From the NCBI GenBank assembly GCA_002966495.1, contig CP016490.1, positions 2,790,001 through 2,854,000 of the forward strand: DNA of 64,000 bases, read 5' to 3'. Source of the stretch: Halomonas sp. GFAJ-1 (GTDB taxonomy: Bacteria; Pseudomonadota; Gammaproteobacteria; Pseudomonadales; Halomonadaceae). Below are positions 34,127 through 42,498 of the stretch, piece by piece (within the stretch, counting starts at the first letter, position 1; each line of letters opens with the position of its first letter). Both the position numbers and the translations under genes were made by a program. The notes beneath the pieces were generated by a model. The model searched no databases. It worked only from the letters and a program-made list of their open reading frames with translations, and was not told the DNA's origin.

Positions 34127-34192
34127 AATATCCGGGGCGATTCAAACCCAGTAAAACGCCGCCATAGAAAGACGGTTTTAGAAAACATAAGT

Positions 34193-36295
34193 TTAAGCCG
34201 TGCCATCCATCTGCTGCTCAAGCGCTTGTCGCACAAGACCTATAACATAAGGAAGATCACTAGCTGATGATAAAGGAACTTCTATATCCCCATTACCCCA
34301 TCGCCCTATACCTATAACATCACGCCCTAAACCACGAGGATCTTCCAGGTCAGTGGCAGCAATATTTATTGAAAGCAACAAGCGCTTTGCTTGTGGAATC
34401 ACATCAACGAAATTCGTCTCGGCTTTAAAAGCAATGTAAAGCTTTTTAACGTCTTGATAGACACATGGGTCGAGAGCTAACACCTCTGTGGCAAAAGTAT
34501 CATATAGCTCGCGCATAGCACCTCCAGTTAGCTGGGGGTGATCATCCAATGTATATTCAGTGTCTTCAGTCTGTGATGGTTTTCGATAAGCTTCTAGAAG
34601 TTGATCACTAACAGCTGGTACAGGCCACACTGAAAGAGCGGATGCTGACAATCGAGTCGCTCTTTTCTGGATAGTGTCTTGATTCCAAGTCTCAAGGTGA
34701 CGTAAGTCACTATTAAGATGAAGTGGACTATGAGCAAAACCTATCGGTTTGCCTGCTTTATCTTTTGCGTCTCGCTTCTCAAGAAACGGCTTATCCGAAT
34801 AGGAACTGTTATAAGCGGTTAATGTTAGGTTACCCAACGTATGCAGATAGAACTCCTGGACACTTTGCCACTGTGGCCCAAGTAATGCCTGCCATTCTTG
34901 AGATAACTCACTGTTCTGAGGCATCACATGCTCAACAGTAAATTCATCTATCAACACGATTTCCTTTCGACCGTGGTTTTCTAATTTTCTCAGCCAATAA
35001 CGTAAGTTTCGGAAATGATAAAGATCACGTTCTTCTAGGGCTGTTTGAAACTCAGCGTTGCTTGGAAAACGGCGGTATGATGGAAGCAACATGAAGGTCG
35101 CCTCTATGCTTTCCAAGTAGCGATCTTTTCGTATGTTATGTGTAAAACGGGCAAATGTCCGATTCATAGAGTTTGTGGGGATTCCACAAACTGCACGACG
35201 AAAAACATAGCTCTCAATCAACCTCACAACTTTTTCTAATTCTTCTGCAGAAAGTAGCCCGTTGTGCTTATAGTCGTGGTACACCTCTAGTAACAAAGGG
35301 TACGCAACGTCAACCTTCAACTCTCGCAAATCTTTAAAGACCTGTCGCAGCTTGGGAATTGACTCATTGCCCAAGGCCATAGCGCAATAATGCTTGGCGT
35401 AAGTATGCACCTCTTTGATCAGATCACGGATAGAGCCGTTGTATCCTGCCGCGTACTTTTTGAAAGCCGCATACACCTTATTGATATTGGGAATATCATT
35501 AGTGACCGTCGTCAGATAATGACGCATGAAGCTATCAAAATGACGAGCATACGCTTTTTGACCGAATCCATCTTCCATAGCTCGCCAGTAATGGCTATAA
35601 AGCGCCTCCTGCTCATGAGGCTCTTGCCCCATCAATACAAAATTACGAATCAGATCTGCTTGACTAAGATCTAAGCCAGTTGAGTTCATACTTTCGAAGA
35701 CCAACTGAGGGTTATCTCGCTGGCGCTCCAAGGCAACTGCCACAATCTCTAACTTCGAGAGTCCAAGATAGACCGCATCTAATTTAGCTGGGTTAGCTTC
35801 AAACCACTCCTTGAAAAAATTATAATTATTTATTACGCATGAACTACAAGGATCTGGCATTGGTAATTCATCAATAAGTGAAATCAGCGTAGGCCGGTCA
35901 ATATCTGACAAAACCACCTTGTAAAGCATTTCACCGTTTTCATTGGGATTGATCAAAAAACGGCGGCGTAGCGCTTCGGCCTGATCAGGCGACAAGTTTT
36001 TAGCAAGATAGTGGTAAAGCGCTAACAGCATCAAAGTAACAGTGGTCAAACGTTGCTGACCATCAATGACCATTAGCGGTTCTTGCTTAACGAGAATGGA
36101 CTGAGCCCGCTCCACGTAAACAATGGTGCCTAAGAAATGCGTAGCTGCTCCCTCATCGGCACCCACTGCCAACACATCTCTGAGGAGCTGCCCACATTGA
36201 GCTTCACCCCAAGCATAATTGCGCTGGTAAATAGGGATGCGAAACTGTCTTGGCTTCTCTAGCACCTCTAGCAAATTGGCTTCAGTTGCCTTCAT
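34193..36295 (-). CDS. DUF262-DUF1524-DUF5655 protein (GmrSD-type restriction-like)
   Basis: A 700-residue protein with three parts. N-terminal DUF262: QFRIPIYQRNYAWG (17-30) and VIDGQQRLTTVTL (about 76-88), the ParB-like nucleotide site. Middle to C-terminal DUF1524: VEHVMPQN (about 452) with HTLGNLTLTAYNSSYS, an HNH-type nuclease core. The last 115 residues resemble DUF5655: YIAFKAETNFVDVIPQAKRL and DVIGIGRWGNGDIEV. DUF262-DUF1524 proteins include the type IV enzyme GmrSD and several anti-phage nucleases. It follows hsdR after 40 bases in the same direction, so it may belong to the restriction operon. Confidence 0.85.
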   Translation of the reverse strand: MKATEANLLEVLEKPRQFRIPIYQRNYAWGEAQCGQLLRDVLAVGADEGAATHFLGTIVYVERAQSILVKQEPLMVIDGQQRLTTVTLMLLALYHYLAKNLSPDQAEALRRRFLINPNENGEMLYKVVLSDIDRPTLISLIDELPMPDPCSSCVINNYNFFKEWFEANPAKLDAVYLGLSKLEIVAVALERQRDNPQLVFESMNSTGLDLSQADLIRNFVLMGQEPHEQEALYSHYWRAMEDGFGQKAYARHFDSFMRHYLTTVTNDIPNINKVYAAFKKYAAGYNGSIRDLIKEVHTYAKHYCAMALGNESIPKLRQVFKDLRELKVDVAYPLLLEVYHDYKHNGLLSAEELEKVVRLIESYVFRRAVCGIPTNSMNRTFARFTHNIRKDRYLESIEATFMLLPSYRRFPSNAEFQTALEERDLYHFRNLRYWLRKLENHGRKEIVLIDEFTVEHVMPQNSELSQEWQALLGPQWQSVQEFYLHTLGNLTLTAYNSSYSDKPFLEKRDAKDKAGKPIGFAHSPLHLNSDLRHLETWNQDTIQKRATRLSASALSVWPVPAVSDQLLEAYRKPSQTEDTEYTLDDHPQLTGGAMRELYDTFATEVLALDPCVYQDVKKLYIAFKAETNFVDVIPQAKRLLLSINIAATDLEDPRGLGRDVIGIGRWGNGDIEVPLSSASDLPYVIGLVRQALEQQMDGTA

Positions 36296-36335
36296 GCGTT
36301 TTCCTTAACCTAATAGATATTTTCAAAAATTTGCG

Positions 36336-39300
36336 CTAAATATAAGACGAATACACACTCTGCCCGCCGCCGTAGTAGCTGGTCATCAAGTGGTGGAACG
36401 CTGCTTCACACTTTTCGTTGTAGACGTGTTCATCGAAGCTCGATGGCAGTCCCTGGTCGAAAACAATTTCCAGGGTGCGGCGAACATCGCCTTTGGCCTG
36501 GGCTTTCTTCTGCCAGTCCAACACCAGCTTTTCCTGCTTTAGGGTTTCCAGCAGCTCCCGGCACATGGCCTTCACCTTCGCTACCTCTTTGTCGCTCATC
36601 TCTGGGGCTGGCTTGGTAATAATGTCAAATAGCGCCAGCTCTTCCTCGGTGAGCCCTTCGCGGATTGCCCGCTGGTCTTCCTCCTGCAGTTCCTCAGTGA
36701 ACGCCATCAGTTGGCGAAAGAACGCCTCGATGTTCACGCTGCCTGAGTTGTACTTCTCGATCAGCGCCTGCAGCTTCTCCATGAAGTCGGTGCGGCTGGG
36801 GTTCTTGGCCACCATGCTTTCCAGCTTCTGGTTCAGCAGCGCCCGCAGCTTTTCAGACTCGGTACGTTTCTTGCCTTTGTTGAAGCGCTCCTGAAGTTTG
36901 TCAAAGTCGATCTTGCTGAGGTCAAACAGTTTTTCCTCGTCGGTATCCTCGATGAGGTAGGGTACCGGAGCCACGGACTGATCCAGCAGGTCGTCTACCT
37001 CCCGCATCACCTGGGAGATATCTACTTCAGGCTCTAGCGCCTTGATTTTCTGCGCCAGCACCGAGAGCAATACCGCATCGGGCGCCAGCTCGTTGGCGGA
37101 AGGATCGGGCAGGATCGCTCTATAAACCCTGGAGGTGGCTCTGGCGAGCCCCAGGAAGGCCTTCTTGGTCTCCTCGCTCTCCAGCAGCTTTTCCACGCCA
37201 TCGTCCAGCAGGGCCACCTTTTCAAAGCCCCCTGCCGCCTTGATCGCCTCGGGGTTAATCTGCTTCTCAGTCAGGAAGGTGATGGCCTTGGCCAACAGGT
37301 GCTTGAGGTACTCCACCAGCTCGGCCTTCTGCTGGATTGGGCTGCTATCGTCCTGTGACGGTTGATCGCCGTAGGCAGCCGGCGGCTCACCCACTTTAGA
37401 GGGGGCAGCGCCGCCATAGATGGCCAAGGCCTCCTGCAGCTTTCTGAACACTCCCGCATAGTCCACGATCAGACCCGCTTCCTTGCCGGGATACTTGCGG
37501 TTGGCCCTGGCGATGGTCTGCATCAGGGTGTGGTTTTTCATCGGCTTGTCGAGGTAGATGGTCGAGCAGGACGGCACATCGAAGCCGGTGATCCACATAG
37601 CGCAGACAAACACCAGCCGCAGCGTGCTGTCGGGATCTTTGAACTGCTCGTCGAGATCTTCCTCCACCATACGCTTGCGGTGAGGCAGTATGTCGAGCCC
37701 CTTGTCTGCTAGCTCCTTCACCTCGTTCTGACCCTGAGAGACCACCACCGCCATGTCGGTCGTCTCCAGCACCTTGATCTTGTGCTTCAGGGCCTCCTGC
37801 TGCTCCTCTGGGGCAGAGGTCAGGTCAGCCTGAAGTCGGGCCAGGTAGTCCTGCCAGTGGGCCTGTACCTTGTCGTACATCTTCACGGCGGTAGCCTTGT
37901 CGATGCAGACCATCATCGCTTTGCCTTGGTGGCCCCTACCAACGAAGTGCTGCACCAGATCCTCGGCGATGGCTTCCAGGCGGTCATCGCGGGTGATCAG
38001 GTGGTACTCCCGAGCAAAGACCCGCTCGACTTTCTTCTCCTGATCTTCGTTCAGCTCGGCATCTTCCAGTAGCCGTGTCAGGTCATCGTTCAGGTTCTCG
38101 TTGATCAGCTGCAGCTCGGGGATACGGTTCTCGTAGTAGAGCGGCACCGTTGCCCCATCGGCAATGGATTGCCCGAAGTCATACACCGAGATGTAGTCGC
38201 CGAACACCTCCTTGGTCTTCTCCTCCCCGGCCATCAGCGGTGTCCCGGTGAAACCCAGGAAGGCGGCATGGGGCAGCGCTGTGCGCATGTTCATGGCCAG
38301 GGTGTCGTACTGGGAGCGGTGGGCCTCGTCGGTGATGACGATAATGTCTTGCCGGTCGGAGAGCTTGGGGTAGGTTTCACCCTGCTTGGTGCCGAATTTC
38401 TGGATCAGCGTGAAGACATAGCGGTGATCCTCGCTGAGCAGCTGCTTGAGGTGAGCACCGCTTTCCGCGTGGGCTTCCACCTCGTTGACCGCTCCCGTGG
38501 CAGCGAAGGTCTTGTAGATCTGCTCATCCAGCTCGTTGCGGTCGGTGACGATCACGAACGTCCAGTTGCCGGGGATAGTGCGGTGGATCTTCTGAGTAAA
38601 GAACACCATAGAAAGCGACTTGCCCGAACCCTGGGTATGCCAGAACACTCCCAGCCGTCCCGCCTCACCGGCAGGTCGATTCTTGATCCTTTGCAACTCG
38701 GCGATAGCCTTGTTCACCCCGAGGTACTGGTGATTTTTGGCGATCTTCTTGATGGTGCCGCCTTGGGCTTCCTCAAACACCGTGAAGTTCTCCACGATAT
38801 CCAGCAGCCGTACTCGCTCGGCAATACCCCGGATGGCGGTCTCCAAGGACACCACCCCTTTCTCGCCCTCGTCGTTGATCCGCTTCCACTCGAAGAGATG
38901 CTCCCAGGGGGAGAAGGTACTGCCCACCACGGTCTCGCTGCCGTTGGAGAGCATTACCACGGCGTTATAAGTAAACAGTTGAGGGATCACCGAGCGGTAG
39001 TCGCTCAGATTACCGTCAAAGGCTGACTTGAGGGTTTTATGGCTGGTCTTCAGCTCCACAAACAGCAGCGGCAATCCATTGATGAAGCCGACCAAATCAG
39101 TACGCCGAGTGTGCAGTTCACCCCGCACCCAGAACTGAGAAGTCAGCAGGAAGTCATTCTGCTCTGGCTGGCTCCAGTCGATCACCCTTACCGTCTCGAT
39201 AGCGGTGCCGCCATGCTCATCGGAGACCTCAACCTTCACGCCATCTTTGAGCAGCCGATAGACCTCCAGGTTAGCATTTACCGCCAGCAGCGTGGCACGG

Positions 39301-39557
39301 TCGCGGGTCAGCTCTTCAATGGCCTTCTCCAGCGCATCGGCGGGCAACTTGGGGTTGAGCTTTTCCAGCGCTAGACGCAGCCGAGGCACCAGCACCACAT
39401 CCTGCTGGGTCTGCCGCCCCTCGCTCGATACCGTTCCCGACCACTCCCCGTAGAGATTGGCGGTGTCCCAGCCTAGGTCAGCAAACAGCTTAATAGCAGG
39501 CTGCTCGACCAGGGCATCCTCAGAGTAGGCGTAAGCGAGAGACGGAGGTGGTGTCAT
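36336..39557 (-). CDS. hsdR: Type I restriction enzyme, R subunit
   Basis: A 1,073-residue motor-nuclease. The N-terminal PD-(D/E)xK site is Asp154 plus Glu168-Leu-Lys170 in LLFVELKTSHKT. The SF2 translocase has Walker A in HTQGSGKSLSM (about 310), DEAH in VITDEAHRSQYD, FLGFTGTPL, and a helicase C domain (VDKGLDILPHRKR region, WITGFDVPSCSTIYLDKPM, QTIARANR). A long helical C-terminal region contacts HsdM/S. The start is ATG 39557, in a 4-base ATGA overlap with the darG stop. Cleaves unmodified foreign DNA after ATP-driven translocation. Confidence 0.95.
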   Translation of the reverse strand: MTPPPSLAYAYSEDALVEQPAIKLFADLGWDTANLYGEWSGTVSSEGRQTQQDVVLVPRLRLALEKLNPKLPADALEKAIEELTRDRATLLAVNANLEVYRLLKDGVKVEVSDEHGGTAIETVRVIDWSQPEQNDFLLTSQFWVRGELHTRRTDLVGFINGLPLLFVELKTSHKTLKSAFDGNLSDYRSVIPQLFTYNAVVMLSNGSETVVGSTFSPWEHLFEWKRINDEGEKGVVSLETAIRGIAERVRLLDIVENFTVFEEAQGGTIKKIAKNHQYLGVNKAIAELQRIKNRPAGEAGRLGVFWHTQGSGKSLSMVFFTQKIHRTIPGNWTFVIVTDRNELDEQIYKTFAATGAVNEVEAHAESGAHLKQLLSEDHRYVFTLIQKFGTKQGETYPKLSDRQDIIVITDEAHRSQYDTLAMNMRTALPHAAFLGFTGTPLMAGEEKTKEVFGDYISVYDFGQSIADGATVPLYYENRIPELQLINENLNDDLTRLLEDAELNEDQEKKVERVFAREYHLITRDDRLEAIAEDLVQHFVGRGHQGKAMMVCIDKATAVKMYDKVQAHWQDYLARLQADLTSAPEEQQEALKHKIKVLETTDMAVVVSQGQNEVKELADKGLDILPHRKRMVEEDLDEQFKDPDSTLRLVFVCAMWITGFDVPSCSTIYLDKPMKNHTLMQTIARANRKYPGKEAGLIVDYAGVFRKLQEALAIYGGAAPSKVGEPPAAYGDQPSQDDSSPIQQKAELVEYLKHLLAKAITFLTEKQINPEAIKAAGGFEKVALLDDGVEKLLESEETKKAFLGLARATSRVYRAILPDPSANELAPDAVLLSVLAQKIKALEPEVDISQVMREVDDLLDQSVAPVPYLIEDTDEEKLFDLSKIDFDKLQERFNKGKKRTESEKLRALLNQKLESMVAKNPSRTDFMEKLQALIEKYNSGSVNIEAFFRQLMAFTEELQEEDQRAIREGLTEEELALFDIITKPAPEMSDKEVAKVKAMCRELLETLKQEKLVLDWQKKAQAKGDVRRTLEIVFDQGLPSSFDEHVYNEKCEAAFHHLMTSYYGGGQSVYSSYI

Positions 39558-40591
39558 GCAGAAGCCCATCCTTGTTGTTCAATGCGCGCATAGGCCTTGT
39601 GAATATGTTTTGGCTTCATCAATTGCTTTTTGCGATGGCTCCAAGACGCTACGCGCTCGCTGATGTGTTCCAGGCTGCTGGCGTTATCAGGCTCATGGGA
39701 CACTACCCAATGAATCGTAGACAGCAGTTCCATGCCATAGGGGGTTTCAAAGCCTTCTATTAGCGCCTTGACGCGCTCAAGGTGGTGCTCGGCTTCTGAA
39801 TTGTTTGCCAAAAATGCTTGCGCTTCTTCCAAAGCACCGGGCATTAGGCGGATTTCAGCATTACCGGAGCGGTCACCATAGCCCCTAATAAAATGCCCTT
39901 CCATCCGTTGTAACGCGTGGTTTAGGTTATCTGCATAAGGCCCCAGGTGGTGCGCGGTGAATTGCAACTGCATGGGTTCACCAGCGGCCTGCAAAAAGTA
40001 GGCAAGCTTCTGTACTTCCAACAAGCTATGGCGGTAACCCTGGCGGCCATAAAGGTCTAGTAACCGGATGAGCAGTGCCCGTCCAGGGGTCATCTTCGGC
40101 CGTTTCGTGCGCACTGGCATTTGCTCAACCGGTGGGGCTCCCTTTGGCTCGAACATCAGCACGCGGACATCCGGCAGTTCTGCAAAGGCTTGCTCAATGC
40201 GCGGTTTGATGTCTGCCCAGTTAAGCCCACCTAGCCCCGCCCCTAGCGGGGGTATAGCAATAGATTGAATACGGTAGTGTTCAATCTGCGCGACCAGATC
40301 CATCAGGCCCGCATCAATATCCTCTATCTTCGACTTCCCTTTCCAGTGCCGTTTTGTCGGGAAATTGATGATGTATTTAGGGTTGACCATGCCGCCCGTT
40401 TCGAAGACCAACATTCTGCCGGGTAACATGCGCCCTTCTTTGCAAACGCGGGCATACAGCGAAAAGTTTTCCGGGAACGCTTGCTTAAATTGCAGGGCGA
40501 TACCTTTCCCCATAACACCCACGCAATTCACGGTATTGACGAGGGCCTCGGCATCGGCTTCCAGCAAATTGCCTTGTGTCGTTTCAATCAT
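39554..40591 (-). CDS. darG: DarG-type macrodomain antitoxin (DNA ADP-ribosyl glycohydrolase)
   Basis: A 345-residue two-domain protein. Residues 1-155 are a macrodomain: TQGNLLEADAEALVNTVNCV, GVMGKGIALQFKQAFP, and the phosphate-binding PPLGAGLGGLNW. This domain removes ADP-ribose from thymidine bases. Residues about 165-345 match the DarG C-terminal domain (QGYRHSLLEVQKLAYFLQ), which binds and blocks DarT directly. It begins nine bases after the darT stop and overlaps hsdR by four bases. Cognate pairing with the adjacent darT is clear; its place inside the hsd operon is unusual. Confidence 0.93.
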   Translation of the reverse strand: MIETTQGNLLEADAEALVNTVNCVGVMGKGIALQFKQAFPENFSLYARVCKEGRMLPGRMLVFETGGMVNPKYIINFPTKRHWKGKSKIEDIDAGLMDLVAQIEHYRIQSIAIPPLGAGLGGLNWADIKPRIEQAFAELPDVRVLMFEPKGAPPVEQMPVRTKRPKMTPGRALLIRLLDLYGRQGYRHSLLEVQKLAYFLQAAGEPMQLQFTAHHLGPYADNLNHALQRMEGHFIRGYGDRSGNAEIRLMPGALEEAQAFLANNSEAEHHLERVKALIEGFETPYGMELLSTIHWVVSHEPDNASSLEHISERVASWSHRKKQLMKPKHIHKAYARIEQQGWASA

Positions 40592-40600
40592 AATGCCACC

Positions 40601-41239
40601 TCAGTAATACCAACCGGCTTTGACGGCCACCGGAATGTTCAGCCCTAAACGTTGGATCAAGGTTTCGGCTTTTTCTTTTGTGTGCTCGTTCATCACCCCT
40701 ATTCCTATAATGAGTCCAATAGGGAATCTTTCATGAACAAGGAACTCAGCCTGCCTGCGGCGTTTACGGTCGGGGTCTTCATCAGTATCTGCCCAGTAAC
40801 GGGCACGCATCAACGGCCAGTCGATTTCGTCCAGCTGAGCCAGGTCATCATAGAAATCGGTAAACTCCATAATCCCGTGGCCGTCTGTGAACACAAAACC
40901 CAGTTCAGCGGCCTCTACTCTCTGGATGCTGGATACTATGTGGACAATAGATGGCTGGCCGCCAGTGAATCCCTCAACATTGCCTTTTGACAGCGTGAAT
41001 AGCATGGGAGAACGCGGCCCAAAGTAAAACGGCACATAGTCATGCAACACACCACCAGGGCCACACGGCACCGGGGTATGATTTCGCCGATCCTGTATCG
41101 TCATATGGGCAATGTTGGTGTAACCCGTATCTTCCTGCTCCAATGCACGCTTGGCTCGTAGCTCACCGGCCGCGAGGATCTTCTGCAGATTATCAAGGGC
41201 GGTGATATGGAAGATATGCGTCGGGTCAGGGGGTGTCAT
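40601..41239 (-). CDS. darT: DarT-type ADP-ribosyltransferase toxin (DUF4433)
   Basis: A 212-residue toxin that transfers ADP-ribose from NAD+ to thymidine in single-stranded DNA, blocking replication. Candidate catalytic residues align with those known in Thermus DarT: His11 (FHITALDN), Arg51 (TIQDRRN) and the catalytic Glu165 (RRQAEFLVHERFP). The NAD-binding segment HDYVPFYFGPRSPML is present. The gene overlaps the hsdS stop by four bases (ATGA) and is followed by darG. No lesions are seen. DarTG systems are known to stop phage DNA synthesis in infected cells. Confidence 0.93.
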   Translation of the reverse strand: MTPPDPTHIFHITALDNLQKILAAGELRAKRALEQEDTGYTNIAHMTIQDRRNHTPVPCGPGGVLHDYVPFYFGPRSPMLFTLSKGNVEGFTGGQPSIVHIVSSIQRVEAAELGFVFTDGHGIMEFTDFYDDLAQLDEIDWPLMRARYWADTDEDPDRKRRRQAEFLVHERFPIGLIIGIGVMNEHTKEKAETLIQRLGLNIPVAVKAGWYY

Positions 41240-42498
41240 GCGGCTTCGACCTCCTTGTCGTTGGGCATGGGAATATCGGATACGTCGATCTCACCGGAGA
41301 CCAGCTTGGGCAAGAGAAGATCGCGTTGGCCGCGAAGGTTAATATTCTTGTCTGAAAGCACTCGTATCTGCTTCCAGAGAGGGCCAGCGATGGACTCAAA
41401 GCTCTCTATGTAGTGAACATTAGGCTGTAACATCTTGATTGTTTGCATATCTTTCTTGGTGACTGCTTTGAATATGGCGCCATTACCAATCGAGTCTTCT
41501 TCCTCGAAGATTTTTCGGAGCTGTGACAGCAAGAATACCTGATGACCCGCCTTGCTGCGGAGTGCAGAAACACCGCGTCCAATGACAATTTTCTCTTTCG
41601 AGATATTGATCCTTCCCACTGGGGCGCGAACACTGAAAAGGATATCCCCCTCCTCAGCGACTCTGTTCTCCACAGTGCAGTAAAGCCTGTTGCTGGGAAA
41701 GTAGTTTCCGAAGTCCGTGACACCTTGGTGAAATGGAAGTCCTTCCCCTCTGTCGTTGTAAAACTCTGACTTGGGTGATTGCCCCATCGTCAAATCAACA
41801 ACTTCCTCTAGGTTGGCTATCCCCCACCCCTCAGGAATCCTCCCAAGCTCACTCTCCTTAAAACTCACCTCCTCATGCCCAGGGAAGCGGAAGTGAACGA
41901 ACCACTCCTCGTACAGTCGCCGGGCCATTTCTTCAAGAATCTCGATGCGGCGGGTGTTGTTCTCGATGAGATCGTCGTAGGCGGAGAGAATATCGACAAT
42001 CATTCTCTGTTTCTCAATTGGAGGAAGTCTCACAGAGATTCGTTTGATAATGTCTTGGTTCAGCGAAGCCATAGTGGCGCCGTGTGAACACTGCTGCATC
42101 ATCCAAGACTGATGTTCATGGGTAAGAAATGTGAAAGAAAGGTACTTAGATAGCACACTGTTTTCACTATTAATTCTTAGCCTAAGGCAATCGGACCCCT
42201 GAAACCAGCGTTCTTGGCCTGACCGGATGTAGACATGTCTCTCAACAGCTCCTTTTCGCCCAAAGACAATATCACCTTTACGGAGCAGGTGATTGGAAAG
42301 CCTTTTGACTACTTCTTCAGGAATGTACTCAAGTTTATCGGGTCGAATGCTACCGAATCCGATGTTTCTGACGTTGATAACGGGCGTCCCCTTCTCAACA
42401 TAGTCGCTGGCTCTGAGCTGGGTTCCGAAAGGGCCGGTTTTGACCTCGGCCTCTCCACTTTCGACAAGGTCACCAACAGTGATATTGTTCCAGCTCAT
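41236..42498 (-). CDS. hsdS: Type I restriction enzyme, specificity subunit
   Basis: A 420-residue protein with two target-recognition domains, each followed by a conserved helical region. The first half ends with MIVDILSAYDDLIENNTRRI and EEMARRLYEEWFVHFRFPG; the second TRD begins near LGRIPEGWGIANLEEVVDLT. The two TRDs set a bipartite recognition sequence, which cannot be predicted here. It overlaps hsdM at one end and darT at the other, each by ATGA, so hsdM-hsdS-darT are translationally coupled. Confidence 0.95.
   Translation of the reverse strand: MSWNNITVGDLVESGEAEVKTGPFGTQLRASDYVEKGTPVINVRNIGFGSIRPDKLEYIPEEVVKRLSNHLLRKGDIVFGRKGAVERHVYIRSGQERWFQGSDCLRLRINSENSVLSKYLSFTFLTHEHQSWMMQQCSHGATMASLNQDIIKRISVRLPPIEKQRMIVDILSAYDDLIENNTRRIEILEEMARRLYEEWFVHFRFPGHEEVSFKESELGRIPEGWGIANLEEVVDLTMGQSPKSEFYNDRGEGLPFHQGVTDFGNYFPSNRLYCTVENRVAEEGDILFSVRAPVGRINISKEKIVIGRGVSALRSKAGHQVFLLSQLRKIFEEEDSIGNGAIFKAVTKKDMQTIKMLQPNVHYIESFESIAGPLWKQIRVLSDKNINLRGQRDLLLPKLVSGEIDVSDIPMPNDKEVEAA

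Larger units (their letters stand above)
32911..34144 (+). mobile_element. Intact IS3-family insertion sequence
   Basis: A 1,234-bp element. The left end TGAATCGCCCCAGG (32911) and the inverted right end TGAATCGCCCCGG (ending 34144) match over 11 bases and again at TAGACACC further in. It is flanked by a 3-bp direct repeat AAC (32908-32910 and 34145-34147), the target duplication expected for IS3. It carries orfA and orfB with an A6G frameshift site. The intact ORFs, ends and duplication suggest recent insertion into the minus-strand defence run. Confidence 0.92.

Noticed and set aside
37850..39026. Long plus-strand open frame inside hsdR (38169-39026)
   Set aside because: It is the antisense of a conserved, motif-complete hsdR gene and lacks any recognisable feature.
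41236..42498. Possibility that hsdS is truncated or phase-variable
   Set aside because: Two complete recognition domains and normal length are present; no inverted repeats or second hsdS copy for switching were seen.
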